From contig JAEEYU010000055.1 of the NCBI GenBank assembly GCA_016288315.1, forward strand, positions 1 to 64,000: 64,000 nucleotides of DNA. The letters are read 5' to 3'. Positions 34,906 through 42,776 of this stretch are shown in pieces. Source of the stretch: Clostridiaceae bacterium. GTDB taxonomy: Bacteria > Bacillota > Clostridia > Oscillospirales > Acutalibacteraceae. Position numbers and translations under genes: made by a program. How positions within the stretch are numbered: the first letter of the stretch is position 1; each line of letters starts with the position of its first letter. The notes below the pieces were generated by a model, which did no database searches, was not told the DNA's origin, and worked only from the letters and a program-made list of their open reading frames with translations.

Positions 34906-35133
34906 TTATTTCTTGCCGAACAGACCACCGAGTTTGCCTGCAACCTCAGAGACGGTGTCGGCGGTGAGCTTTGCCTTGACGAGGTCAACAACCTTGTTTA
35001 TTGCGTCGTCGGGTAAATCGACGCCCAGAATGCCCTCGATGGTTTTTACGGGTTCTTTTTCAAAATTTGCCTTGATGTTTTTGTCGCTTTTGATTTTTTT
35101 GACTATTTCTTCCGCTTTTGCTTTGTAATCCAT
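34906..35133 (-). CDS. Small strongly promoted protein with leader-peptide-like features
   Basis: A 75-residue, helical, Lys/Asp/Val-rich protein beginning MDYKAKAEEIVKKIKSDK and ending in EVAGKLGGLFGKK. I do not recognise a characterised family; small proteins of this style, with a conserved LGVDLPDDA core, are common in gut Clostridia in my recollection. The helical N-terminus, acidic core and a Gly-Gly five residues from the end recall Nif11-type or double-glycine leader peptides, but no maturation enzyme or transporter is adjacent. It has a near-consensus promoter and an AAAGGAG ribosome site, so it should be abundant. Confidence 0.7.
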   Translation of the reverse strand: MDYKAKAEEIVKKIKSDKNIKANFEKEPVKTIEGILGVDLPDDAINKVVDLVKAKLTADTVSEVAGKLGGLFGKK

Positions 35134-35169
35134 AATAATTCTCCTTTAAATATTTTAATAAGCAATTAC

Positions 35170-35198
35170 ATTATATATTCTGTCTGCGGTGTTTTCAA
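35170..35198 (-). promoter_or_regulatory. Near-consensus promoter of the small protein
   Basis: On the minus strand TTGAAA (35198-35193), 17-base spacer, perfect TATAAT (35175-35170). The -35 box lies immediately after the Rrf2 stop codon. Confidence 0.8.
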
Positions 35199-35200
35199 TA

Positions 35201-35602
35201 TTATTTTTTAATCAGGTCAGTAAGTTTTTTTGAATAAAAAAAGTTATGAACAAGCTCGTCAAACTCCTTCCACATCGGCAGAGTTTCACAAATCGAAGCC
35301 CTCGGGCAGTTGAAATCCGGGTTTTCAAGACAGGCAACAGGGGCAAGAGGACCCTCTGCAGCTTCAAGAATTTCGCCGGCATTGTATTCTTGCGCTTTGC
35401 GTGAAAGCTTGTATCCGCCGCCCTTGCCGCTTACTGAGTCAAGAAGACCGGCAGAAACGAGGTCTTTGACTATTATTTCAAGATACTTTTTTGAAATCTC
35501 CTGTCTGTCGGCTGTTTCTTTAAGAGGAACAGGTTTGTCTTCATAGTTTTCGGCTATATCAAGCATAATGCGTATGGTGTATCTGCCTTTTGTTGTAATC
35601 AT
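35201..35602 (-). CDS. Rrf2/IscR-type transcriptional regulator
   Basis: A 133-residue Rrf2 winged-helix regulator starting MITTKGRYTIRIMLDIA. The recognition region has QEISKKYLEIIVKDL and the wing SVSGKGGGYKL. Three Cys (91, 99 and 105) closely match the cluster-ligating spacing of IscR (92, 98, 104), so an iron-sulfur sensor is likely, rather than CymR, which lacks them. The frame extends upstream to 35653, but AAGGAGG is placed for the ATG at 35602. Divergent from metY-cysK, whose promoter holds a possible operator, so it probably controls sulfur assimilation or cluster supply. Confidence 0.87.
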   Translation of the reverse strand: MITTKGRYTIRIMLDIAENYEDKPVPLKETADRQEISKKYLEIIVKDLVSAGLLDSVSGKGGGYKLSRKAQEYNAGEILEAAEGPLAPVACLENPDFNCPRASICETLPMWKEFDELVHNFFYSKKLTDLIKK

Positions 35603-35623
35603 AAAAGCGCCTCCTTTTTGCCT

Positions 35624-35653
35624 ATTATACCGCAAAGGAAATATTTTTTTCAA
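35624..35653 (-). promoter_or_regulatory. Promoter of the Rrf2 regulator
   Basis: On the minus strand TTGAAA (35653-35648), 18-base spacer, perfect TATAAT (35629-35624). Confidence 0.75.
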
Positions 35654-35681
35654 GAAATTTTAAAAAAATCCTGAAAACCTA

Positions 35682-35710
35682 TTGACATACTGGGTAATTA
35701 GTGATACAAT
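35682..35710 (+). promoter_or_regulatory. metY-cysK promoter with candidate Rrf2 operator
   Basis: Perfect TTGACA (35682-35687), 17-base spacer, TACAAT (35705-35710). The spacer holds ATACT (35687-35691) and AGTGAT (35700-35705), an imperfect inverted repeat of the kind bound by Rrf2 regulators. A repressor here would block RNA polymerase directly. Operator status is inference from the divergent Rrf2 gene. Confidence 0.7.
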
Positions 35711-35743
35711 GCAATCAGTTCAGACGACAGGAGGCAGAATATA

Positions 35744-35863
35744 ATGTTAAAAACCAATTACCGTTATATGTGTTGGCGAATGCTTAACTCCCGGGCTTTT
35801 AATTCGGCCGGGGCTGAGGCGTTCGGTTTTGCCTGCCCCTGTTTTGCTCGATGTTGCAGCTGA
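35744..35863 (+). CDS. Cysteine-rich leader peptide of the metY-cysK operon
   Basis: A 39-codon reading frame, too short for ordinary gene calling. A perfect AGGAGG at 35729-35734 lies 9 bases before the ATG, and the frame starts about 27 bases after the predicted transcription start. It encodes five Cys (codons 10, 31, 33, 37, 38); the last nine residues are CPCFARCCS, directly before the TGA. The downstream operon makes cysteine or homocysteine, and an intrinsic terminator lies 26 bases after the stop. This layout is what is expected of ribosome-mediated cysteine attenuation. The peptide itself probably has no function beyond being translated. The stretch 35603-35978 holds only this leader, its promoter and the Rrf2 promoter. 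Confidence 0.68.
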   Translation: MLKTNYRYMCWRMLNSRAFNSAGAEAFGFACPCFARCCS

Positions 35864-35915
35864 AAGATGCCGAGAGCAACCGAAAGCCCGGGAGATAAAA
35901 ACTCCCGCTTTTTTT
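35788..35915 (+). promoter_or_regulatory. Attenuator: competing long stem and terminator in the metY leader
   Basis: Segment A, CTCCCGGGCTTT (35788-35799, inside the leader peptide frame), is the exact reverse complement of segment D, AAAGCCCGGGAG (35883-35894). The 3' half of D, CGGGAG (35889-35894), also pairs with E, CTCCCG (35902-35907), followed by seven T (35909-35915): an intrinsic terminator. A and E begin with the same CTCCCG, so A:D and D:E exclude each other. Between them GGGGC/GCCCC (35810-35814, 35835-35839) and TTCGGTT/AACCGAA (35822-35828, 35878-35884) can form further stems. Confidence 0.72.
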
Positions 35916-35978
35916 ATGCAGGGAGATGATGAAAAACCAAATCTTACAATTCACAAATAATTTTAAGGAGATAAAAAA

Positions 35979-37265
35979 ATGAGTAACTATAAATTTGAAA
36001 CATTACAGCTTCACGTAGGCCAGGAACAGGCAGACCCCGCAACCGATTCAAGAGCGGTCCCCATCTATCAGACAACCTCTTATGTTTTTCATAACTCCGA
36101 GCACGCTGCTGCAAGATTCGGTCTTGCCGACCCCGGCAATATTTACGGCAGACTTACCAACTCAACGCAGGATGTTCTTGAAAAAAGAGTTGCCGCGCTT
36201 GAAGGCGGCGTTGCCGCACTTGCTCTTGCATCAGGAGCTGCAGCAATTACTTACGCCATTGAGGCGCTCGCTCAGAACGGCGACAACATTGTAGCCCAGA
36301 AAACAATCTACGGCGGCAGCTACAACCTGCTTGCACACACGCTTCCCAACTACGGTATTGAAACGACATTTGTTGACATTCACAACCTTGAGGAGGTTGA
36401 AGCGGCAATAAAAGAAAACACAAAAGCGATTTATGCCGAAAGTCTGGGCAACCCCAACAGCGATATTCCCGACATTGAGGCGCTTGCAAAAATCGCTCAT
36501 GCTCACAACATTCCGCTTGTTGTTGACAACACCTTTGCAACACCTTACCTTCTCAGACCCATTGAATACGGCGCAGATATCGTTGTTCACTCGGCAACAA
36601 AGTTCCTCGGCGGTCACGGAACCACACTCGGCGGAATTATTATAGATTCCGGCAAATTCGACTGGCTCTCAAATGCCGAAAAATACGCTCCCATAGCAAA
36701 GTCGAATCCGAGCTACCACGGCATTTCATTCGCTCAGGCGGTCGGTGCTGCGGCATTTGTAACATACATCAGAGCGATTCTTCTGCGCGATACCGGCGCG
36801 GCAATTTCACCCTTTAACGCATTTCTTCTTCTTCAGGGCGTTGAAACACTGTCACTCCGCCTTGAAAGGCACACCGAAAACGCAAAGAAGGTTGTTGAAT
36901 ACCTCGCAAACCATCCGCTGGTTGAAAAGGTCAATCATCCCTCGCTTGCCGATCATCCCGACAACGAACTCTACAAAAAGTATTACCCGAACGGCGGAGC
37001 TTCAATATTCACGTTTGATATAAAAGGCGGTCAGGAAGAAGCGTGGAAGTTTATTGACAACCTTAAAATCTTCTCGCTGCTTGCAAATGTTGCTGATGTC
37101 AAGAGTCTTGTTATTCACCCGGCATCAACCACACACTCACAGCTTTCCGACAGCGAGCTGCTCGACCAGGGCATAGGCAGAAACACAATCCGCCTTTCAA
37201 TAGGCACAGAACACATTGACGACATAATAGCCGACCTTGAAAACGGCTTTAATGCAATTAAATAA
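35979..37265 (+). CDS. metY: O-acetylhomoserine (thiol)-lyase
   Basis: A 428-residue PLP enzyme of the Cys/Met metabolism family, length typical of O-acetylhomoserine sulfhydrylase rather than cystathionine gamma-synthase. [20 protein letters not shown] at the start and [17 protein letters not shown] with the PLP-binding Lys are diagnostic. It makes homocysteine from O-acetylhomoserine and sulfide, and some members act on O-acetylserine. TAAGGAG precedes the ATG. A short frame at 35926-35982 ends in TGA overlapping this ATG and could couple translation, but its own ribosome site is poorly placed. Transcription should depend on the attenuator. Confidence 0.92.
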   Translation: MSNYKFETLQLHVGQEQADPATDSRAVPIYQTTSYVFHNSEHAAARFGLADPGNIYGRLTNSTQDVLEKRVAALEGGVAALALASGAAAITYAIEALAQNGDNIVAQKTIYGGSYNLLAHTLPNYGIETTFVDIHNLEEVEAAIKENTKAIYAESLGNPNSDIPDIEALAKIAHAHNIPLVVDNTFATPYLLRPIEYGADIVVHSATKFLGGHGTTLGGIIIDSGKFDWLSNAEKYAPIAKSNPSYHGISFAQAVGAAAFVTYIRAILLRDTGAAISPFNAFLLLQGVETLSLRLERHTENAKKVVEYLANHPLVEKVNHPSLADHPDNELYKKYYPNGGASIFTFDIKGGQEEAWKFIDNLKIFSLLANVADVKSLVIHPASTTHSQLSDSELLDQGIGRNTIRLSIGTEHIDDIIADLENGFNAIK

Positions 37266-37282
37266 TCAGGAGGAACATAAAA

Positions 37283-38215
37283 ATGTCAAAAATATATAAA
37301 AGCACACTTGAATTAATAGGCAACACACCGCTCGTTGAAACGGTCAACATTGAAAAAGAACTCGGAGTTGAAGCAACGGTTCTTGTCAAGCTTGAATATT
37401 TCAATCCGGCAGGCAGTGTCAAAGACAGAATTGCAAAGGCAATGCTTGAGGATGCCGAAAACAAAGGTCTTCTCAATAAAGATTCCGTCATTATTGAACC
37501 CACAAGCGGCAATACGGGCATAGGTCTTGCGGCAATAGCAGCGGCAAAGGGCTACAGAACTATTCTCACAATGCCCGAAACGATGAGCGTTGAGCGCAGA
37601 AATATCCTGAAGGCATACGGCGCCGAGATTGTTCTTACCGAAGGCGCAAAGGGTATGAAAGGCGCTATTGCCAAAGCGGAAGAACTTGCAAATGAGATTC
37701 CCGGTTCATTTATTCCCGGTCAGTTCGTAAACCCCGCAAACCCCGCAATCCACAAAGCCACAACCGGCCCTGAAATCTGGAACGACACTGACGGCAAGGT
37801 TGACATCTTTATTTCAGGTGTAGGCACGGGCGGAACGGTAACCGGCACGGGAGAATACCTCAAAGAGCAGAATCCGGCAGTCAAAGTTGTTGCCGTTGAA
37901 CCCGCAGACTCACCCGTTCTCTCCGAAGGCAGAGCGGGCGCGCATAAAATTCAGGGCATAGGCGCCGGCTTTGTTCCCGACACGCTCAACACCTCTGTTT
38001 ATGACAAAGTTTTCCCTGTCAAAAATGAAGATGCTTTCGCTGCGGCAAAGCTTCTTGCCAAAAAAGAAGGCATTTCAGTCGGCATTTCATCGGGCGCTGC
38101 TCTTTACGCCGCTCTTGAACTTGCCAGACTTCCCGAAAACAAGGGCAAAACAATTGTTGCTCTGTTGCCCGACAGCGGTGACAGATACTACTCAACACCG
38201 TTGTTTACAGAATAA
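37283..38215 (+). CDS. cysK: Cysteine synthase A
   Basis: A 310-residue fold-type II PLP enzyme. The PLP Lys is in [11 protein letters not shown], followed by [11 protein letters not shown] and the phosphate-binding [21 protein letters not shown] and [12 protein letters not shown] complete the match. It makes cysteine from O-acetylserine and sulfide. The gene follows metY by 17 bases with AGGAGG, so both are in one operon controlled by the upstream leader. No cysE is visible here. Confidence 0.95.
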   Translation: MSKIYKSTLELIGNTPLVETVNIEKELGVEATVLVKLEYFNPAGSVKDRIAKAMLEDAENKGLLNKDSVIIEPTSGNTGIGLAAIAAAKGYRTILTMPETMSVERRNILKAYGAEIVLTEGAKGMKGAIAKAEELANEIPGSFIPGQFVNPANPAIHKATTGPEIWNDTDGKVDIFISGVGTGGTVTGTGEYLKEQNPAVKVVAVEPADSPVLSEGRAGAHKIQGIGAGFVPDTLNTSVYDKVFPVKNEDAFAAAKLLAKKEGISVGISSGAALYAALELARLPENKGKTIVALLPDSGDRYYSTPLFTE

Positions 38216-38228
38216 TAAATCGCATTTT

Positions 38229-38261
38229 AACCGCATCCAAAAAGGATGCGGTTGCTTTTTA
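38229..38261 (+). terminator. Terminator of the metY-cysK operon
   Basis: AACCGCATCC (38229-38238), loop AAAAA, GGATGCGGTT (38244-38253), then GC and a T-run. Confidence 0.9.
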
Positions 38262-38275
38262 TGATATATATTCTG

Positions 38276-38304
38276 TTGAATAAAGTGTTTTTTTCATATA
38301 TAAT
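38276..38304 (+). promoter_or_regulatory. Promoter of the second papain-like gene
   Basis: TTGAAT (38276-38281), 17-base spacer, perfect TATAAT (38299-38304), 30 bases before the ATG. Confidence 0.75.
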
Positions 38305-38333
38305 AATAGCATATTTTTATTCGGAGCGTTTAT

Positions 38334-40535
38334 ATGAAAAGAATTATTTGCTTGATTATTTCGGTTATATTAATATTTTCATCCTTTTGTGTTCCTGCTT
38401 TTTCAGATTATGACGGCAAAAACATAAAGCTCAATTCATATTCAATCATTTATGAAAAAAACGGTGTTTCATACCGTTATGAAGATGAAAACGGCAACTT
38501 CGTCAATCCTGTTCCGTCCGCTTCATACGGCAGAAGGGCGCATAGGGGAAAAAATTCTTCTCTGCCTGAAAAATATGACAGCAGGGATTACGGTTATATC
38601 ACTCCCGTAAAAAATCAGGGAAGTCTCGGCACCTGCTGGACTGCATCCGCCGCCTCTGTGCTTGAGGCAAACGCCGTAAAACGCGGTTTTCTGACAAATG
38701 AAAACGCCCGTTTTTCACAGGCGCATTTAATCTGGGCGTCGTTTGATGACTCCGACATTGAAAATGATGTAAACAACGGTGAGTATATAACACCCTTCGG
38801 CAGCAGCACACCTTATTCGAGCGGCGGCTACGATATTTACGCCGCAAACACCCTTGTAAAGGGTTGCGGAATTGTTGACGAAAGCGATTTTCCGCTGGAT
38901 ATAAATAACCCTGCCGATACAGACGGGTATAACAGCGTCGATTATTATAAAAACAACGGCCTGGTAATTGATGAATTCACCTATCTGCCAAACGACGTTG
39001 ATACAGTAAAAAGCTGGATAATGAACAATGCAAGCGTTGAGGTCAGCTATTACTCCGATTCGGGCAAATACAAAACAACTCTTGAGGGAGATAAAAATAT
39101 CACCGCTTATTACAGCGTCGGCGGCACGGTCGCAAACCACACCGTCTGTATAGTCGGCTGGGATGACAGCTTTTCAAAATCATACTTTAAAAACACACCT
39201 TCACAGGACGGCGCCTGGCTTGTAAAGGGGAGCTGGGGCGAGAATTACGGTAGCGGCGGTTATTACTGGATTTCATACTGCGAGCCGTCTTTTGAAGATT
39301 TCTGCAGCTTCACCGTCAGACAGACAGATTACGATTATCTCTACACATATAACGGCGCACCTTATAATAAATTATATTTCAATAACAACAACGCCTCTGT
39401 AATTAAGTTTTCAAATATTTACTCAACCGACAGCGATGAAGGACTCAACGAAATCGGTTTCTGGTCGGAAAACCCTTCTGCCGAAGCGCAAATAAATGTT
39501 TATGAATTAAAGCAGAACTGCGTTTCACCCGAAGACGGCAACCTTTTGCTCAGCGAACAAATTAATCTTGAGAACAGGGGATATCATCGTTTGAAACCCA
39601 GTAATTCTGTTGAGCTTGAAGGCGGAAAAGCTTACTCGTTTGTTGTTACTCTGACTGTTCCGGATGGCAAGGCGTATATGCCTGCAGAATCGCCTTCTGA
39701 TTATCAGAACGCAGATGAAATTGCCGAAAGATACAATATTCAGTATTCATCGGCAGACGGGCAGAGCTTTTTATTTGCCGAAAACAGCCAATGGGTAGAT
39801 CTCAATCAATACGGCGGAAATGCTTTTGTTAATATCTATACCGTCTGCACCCATAAAAACGCAGTTACCGAAAACTCAGCAGAACCCACCTGCACAAAGG
39901 ACGGCTATACCGGCGATTGGCATTGTCCGCAATGCGGAAAAACCGAAGCAGGCAGAATAATACCCGCAGGGCATAAACCGTCTGAGCCCGTATTTGAAAA
40001 CAGCTCCGATTCCACCTGCAGTGTTGCGGGCGGGTGCGACAGGGTAGTTTACTGCTCTGTGTGCGGAGATGTAATTGAAGAAGAGCATATAACGTTTGAC
40101 CTGCTGCCGCATACCGACTCCGACGGTGACGGAGTCTGCGACAAATGCAAAACTGTATTTGATGCCGACGCAAATAATCTTTATATTGCAAAGCGCGCAA
40201 AAATCAGAGTTCCGCAGGGCAGAACGGTCAGATATAATTATAAAGTCTCAATGACTGCAAGCTGCAGCGATCTGCCTGAGGGCTATTATATTCAGTGGTA
40301 TTCAGAGGGCAGCCCCGTCGGCAAAAAAGACAGTAATAATGTGACGTTTGTTACAGACCGTCTGACACAAAAAGAGTATAAGTATTCTGCTGTGATTGTC
40401 GATAAAAACGGAAAAGCCGTCTCAGCTCCCGCAGGCAATACCGTTACCGTTAAAGTTGATGCGGGATTTTTCGCAAAATTCATTTCTTTCTTCGCCGTTC
40501 TTTTCGGACTTAATACCGTTGACCTCAACAAATAA
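38334..40535 (+). CDS. Secreted papain-like protein with catalytic Asn replaced by Gly
   Basis: A 733-residue secreted C1-family protein, related in layout to the one at 10179. After a signal peptide (about 1-24, ending PAFS) the peptidase domain has Gln95, Cys101 in GTCWTASAA and His269 in NHTVCIVGWD, but the usual KNSW reads LVKGSWGENYG, with Gly299 in place of the catalytic Asn. A lectin-like region follows, then Cys-rich repeats with zinc-ribbon spacing (CPQCGK, CSVCGD, CDKCK) and a DSDGDGVCD calcium-loop-like motif, an Ig-like end and a hydrophobic tail FFAKFISFFAVLFG. It may be a weakened protease or a binding protein; proteases without this Asn can retain activity. Confidence 0.82.
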   Translation: MKRIICLIISVILIFSSFCVPAFSDYDGKNIKLNSYSIIYEKNGVSYRYEDENGNFVNPVPSASYGRRAHRGKNSSLPEKYDSRDYGYITPVKNQGSLGTCWTASAASVLEANAVKRGFLTNENARFSQAHLIWASFDDSDIENDVNNGEYITPFGSSTPYSSGGYDIYAANTLVKGCGIVDESDFPLDINNPADTDGYNSVDYYKNNGLVIDEFTYLPNDVDTVKSWIMNNASVEVSYYSDSGKYKTTLEGDKNITAYYSVGGTVANHTVCIVGWDDSFSKSYFKNTPSQDGAWLVKGSWGENYGSGGYYWISYCEPSFEDFCSFTVRQTDYDYLYTYNGAPYNKLYFNNNNASVIKFSNIYSTDSDEGLNEIGFWSENPSAEAQINVYELKQNCVSPEDGNLLLSEQINLENRGYHRLKPSNSVELEGGKAYSFVVTLTVPDGKAYMPAESPSDYQNADEIAERYNIQYSSADGQSFLFAENSQWVDLNQYGGNAFVNIYTVCTHKNAVTENSAEPTCTKDGYTGDWHCPQCGKTEAGRIIPAGHKPSEPVFENSSDSTCSVAGGCDRVVYCSVCGDVIEEEHITFDLLPHTDSDGDGVCDKCKTVFDADANNLYIAKRAKIRVPQGRTVRYNYKVSMTASCSDLPEGYYIQWYSEGSPVGKKDSNNVTFVTDRLTQKEYKYSAVIVDKNGKAVSAPAGNTVTVKVDAGFFAKFISFFAVLFGLNTVDLNK

Positions 40536-40607
40536 GCTGCTGAACGGATTATCGGACACCTTTTGTGTTTTAATACAGTCATAACAGATATGGAAGAGGT
40601 TGTTTTT

Positions 40608-41489
40608 ATGACAGTTAAAGAAGCAAGAAAAATCGCCGATAACTTTAACAGGCGCGAAACATCCGATGAATCCGAAGTTTTTATGTTCACCGAAGCAATG
40701 AACTTTCTCATCAGAGAAGAGAAAAATCCCCGTGATATGCTGAACCTCGGCGGGTTTTATTACGGTCAGAAAAATTTTGACCTTGCTCTCAAATACTATG
40801 AGATGGCGGCTTCGTATGATTATGAACCCGCCTGGGAATGTCTCGGCTATGTCTGGTATTACGGCAGAACAGGCGAAAAAGACTACAAGAAAGCGTTTGA
40901 ATACTTTTCAAAGTGTTCGCGGCAGGGCAATCCCGTTGCCGCTTACAAAATTGCCGATATGTATAAAAACGGCTATTATGTTGAAAAAGATTACGAAAAA
41001 TACAAGCAGATTGTAAGGGATCTTTACATCACGGTAAAAAACTGCAATCATCTTTTTGACCCGGTTCCCGAAGTTTTCACAAGACTTGCCCAGATTGAAA
41101 AAGAAGAGGGCAATACTGACTTTGCCGTTGACCTTATGCTGCGCGCAAAGGATTTTCTCAGTCAGCGGTTAAAGTTCAGCAACTTTTTCGGCAACCTCAA
41201 CATTATGAAATGGCTGATAGACGACCTGTATGACACCGTTGAATTTGATGAGACGGACTTTGACTTTTTTGATTTGTATTACGCTCTTAAAACACCGGGC
41301 AGAATTACTTTTATGCACGGCAATAAGGAGTATGTTATTGATGTTGTTGAAGAAGACGGGGAGTGTGTAATAAGTTATAACGGCAGGTGGTTTCGCAACC
41401 GCGATGACTTTTTTGCAAAAGCGGAGCTCAACGGCGAGCTGCTCTCAATAATCAACAGCGAGCTTTATCTTTTCAGGAAGGTGAAATGA
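40608..41489 (+). CDS. Sel1-like repeat protein
   Basis: A 293-residue protein with about three Sel1/TPR-type helical repeats at residues 45-145 (NLGGFYYGQKNFDLALKYYE, then ALKYYEMAASYDYEPAWECL-type units and FEYFSKCSRQGNPVAAYKIA). The C-terminal half is unassigned and aromatic-rich. Sel1 repeats mediate protein-protein contacts. The frame opens at 40563, but GAAGAGG (40593-40599) suits the ATG at 40608. Its stop overlaps the J-domain gene start, so the two are coupled. No promoter stood out in the 70-base gap upstream. Confidence 0.8.
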   Translation: MTVKEARKIADNFNRRETSDESEVFMFTEAMNFLIREEKNPRDMLNLGGFYYGQKNFDLALKYYEMAASYDYEPAWECLGYVWYYGRTGEKDYKKAFEYFSKCSRQGNPVAAYKIADMYKNGYYVEKDYEKYKQIVRDLYITVKNCNHLFDPVPEVFTRLAQIEKEEGNTDFAVDLMLRAKDFLSQRLKFSNFFGNLNIMKWLIDDLYDTVEFDETDFDFFDLYYALKTPGRITFMHGNKEYVIDVVEEDGECVISYNGRWFRNRDDFFAKAELNGELLSIINSELYLFRKVK

Positions 41490-42238
41490 TGGAAATTATC
41501 AGAATTGCCAACGGTGACTACGGCAGATATGAAGAACTGCTGCTTTACAGGGATTCACTTAAAAAAGAGGCCGAGCAGTATCTGATAGATTATATCCGAG
41601 AGTTCGGCGAAATGATTAACAAAGGTTTTGAAGCAAAAATCGCATGCATCCGGCTTAAAAAAGCCATATCCTTTGTTCAGGCGGCAATCAATAACGGCGG
41701 TTTTGTCAATCAGGATGAGCTTCAGCAGTATCTCGAAGGCGTAATGTCGGAGTATAACAGACAGCTGAAAGATATGATTGACCGCCATAACGCCTGCAAA
41801 AGCGCAGGAACTGCATCGGAGTATGATATCCTTAAAATCAAAAAGATATACAGACGCATTGCAAAACAGATTCACCCCGATATCTGCCCCGTAGTCAAAT
41901 CTCACCCGGAATTTGAAGAACTGTGGAACAGAGTTCAGATTGCCTATAATCATAACAATTTAAAAGATCTTGAAGAGCTGGAGTTCCTTATAAACAAAGC
42001 TCTTGAAGATGCGGGAATAGACAGTGTGGATGTTCTTATTCCCGATATTGATGAGAAAATCAGAGAGGTTGAAGCTGAAATCGGAAAAATCCGCACAACC
42101 GACCCTTACCTTTACAAAGATTTGTTAAACGACAAAGATGCGGTTGATGAAAAAAACACAGAACTGCGGGAAGAGCTTGAAGAATACTTAAGTTATAAAA
42201 ACGAGCTGCAGACATATCTTGACTCAATACTCGGTTAA
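41486..42238 (+). CDS. J-domain protein
   Basis: A 250-residue protein. A J-domain-like segment at about 112-180 has helix II KIKKIYRRIAKQ followed by the hallmark HPD at 130-132. The N-terminal 100 residues are helical and may form a coiled coil; the C-terminus (about 190-250) is a charged coiled coil (EVEAEIGKIR, ELREELEEYL). It lacks the Gly/Phe and zinc regions of DnaJ, so it is a class III J protein that could recruit an Hsp70. No Hsp70 gene lies in the window. It overlaps the Sel1 gene by 4 bases and is followed by the HIRAN gene. Confidence 0.75.
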   Translation: MMEIIRIANGDYGRYEELLLYRDSLKKEAEQYLIDYIREFGEMINKGFEAKIACIRLKKAISFVQAAINNGGFVNQDELQQYLEGVMSEYNRQLKDMIDRHNACKSAGTASEYDILKIKKIYRRIAKQIHPDICPVVKSHPEFEELWNRVQIAYNHNNLKDLEELEFLINKALEDAGIDSVDVLIPDIDEKIREVEAEIGKIRTTDPYLYKDLLNDKDAVDEKNTELREELEEYLSYKNELQTYLDSILG

Positions 42239-42252
42239 GGACAGGTAAAAAT

Positions 42253-42648
42253 ATGGAAGAAAAAGCACTTACAATTAAAAACGATTCTCTCGTTACCGTT
42301 GCCGCCGAAAAGGGAATCGGCGAGGTTATAAAACCGCTGGTGAGCGAGATTCATCTTTTTGACTCTTTTGTTGCGGGAACGTCGTATCTCAGCGATTCGT
42401 CTGTTCTGGATGAAATAGGTCAGGGTGACAAACTCAACCTGCGCCGGGAGGATAATAAATTTGACGACAATGCAATTATTATTTTTACCGAAGGCGGCAA
42501 AAAACTCGGCTATGTGCCCGAAAAAGACAATGTGATTTTTGCCCGGCTTATGGATGCGGGCAAGCTGCTTTGCGCAAAAATTAAAGAGATTGAAAAGAAA
42601 GGCAGTTTCACAAAGATTTCAATCGGAATATACCTTGTTGATTTCTGA
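42253..42648 (+). CDS. Stand-alone HIRAN-domain protein
   Basis: A 131-residue protein consisting mainly of one HIRAN domain at about residues 35-125: HLFDSFVAGTSYL, LNLRREDNKFDDNAIIIF and KLGYVPEKDNVIFARLMDAG fit the family consensus. In eukaryotic HLTF/Rad5 the domain binds single-stranded 3' DNA ends; stand-alone bacterial HIRAN proteins are not functionally defined. It is 14 bases after the J-domain gene in the same operon, followed by a terminator. Confidence 0.8.
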   Translation: MEEKALTIKNDSLVTVAAEKGIGEVIKPLVSEIHLFDSFVAGTSYLSDSSVLDEIGQGDKLNLRREDNKFDDNAIIIFTEGGKKLGYVPEKDNVIFARLMDAGKLLCAKIKEIEKKGSFTKISIGIYLVDF

Positions 42649-42663
42649 ATAACAAAAACAGTC

Positions 42664-42712
42664 AATAACCGCTGCAATAAAATCAATGCGGCGGTTATTA
42701 TTTTTATTATTA
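42664..42712 (+). terminator. Terminator of the Sel1/J-domain/HIRAN operon
   Basis: AATAACCGC (42664-42672) pairs with GCGGTTATT (42691-42699), with an inner GCA/TGC, then a T-rich stretch. Confidence 0.8.
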
Positions 42713-42716
42713 TTTA

Positions 42717-42745
42717 TTGAAAACAAATATTATCAATGCTATACT
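42717..42745 (+). promoter_or_regulatory. Promoter of the second GH38 gene
   Basis: TTGAAA (42717-42722), 17-base spacer, TATACT (42740-42745). The TTG that opens the longest reading frame is the -35 box itself, so translation cannot start there. Confidence 0.75.
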
Positions 42746-42776
42746 TATAAAAAAGCATTGTGAAAGGATGATTTTT

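Noticed and set aside
35717-35915. T-box or SAM-I riboswitch in the metY leader
   Set aside because: No T-box sequence (GGTGG..ACC type) and no S-box core motif are present. The cysteine-rich translated frame explains more.
35926-35982. Second short upstream frame ending in ATGA with metY
   Set aside because: The Shine-Dalgarno-like GGGAG is too close to its start codons. Kept only as a remark under metY.
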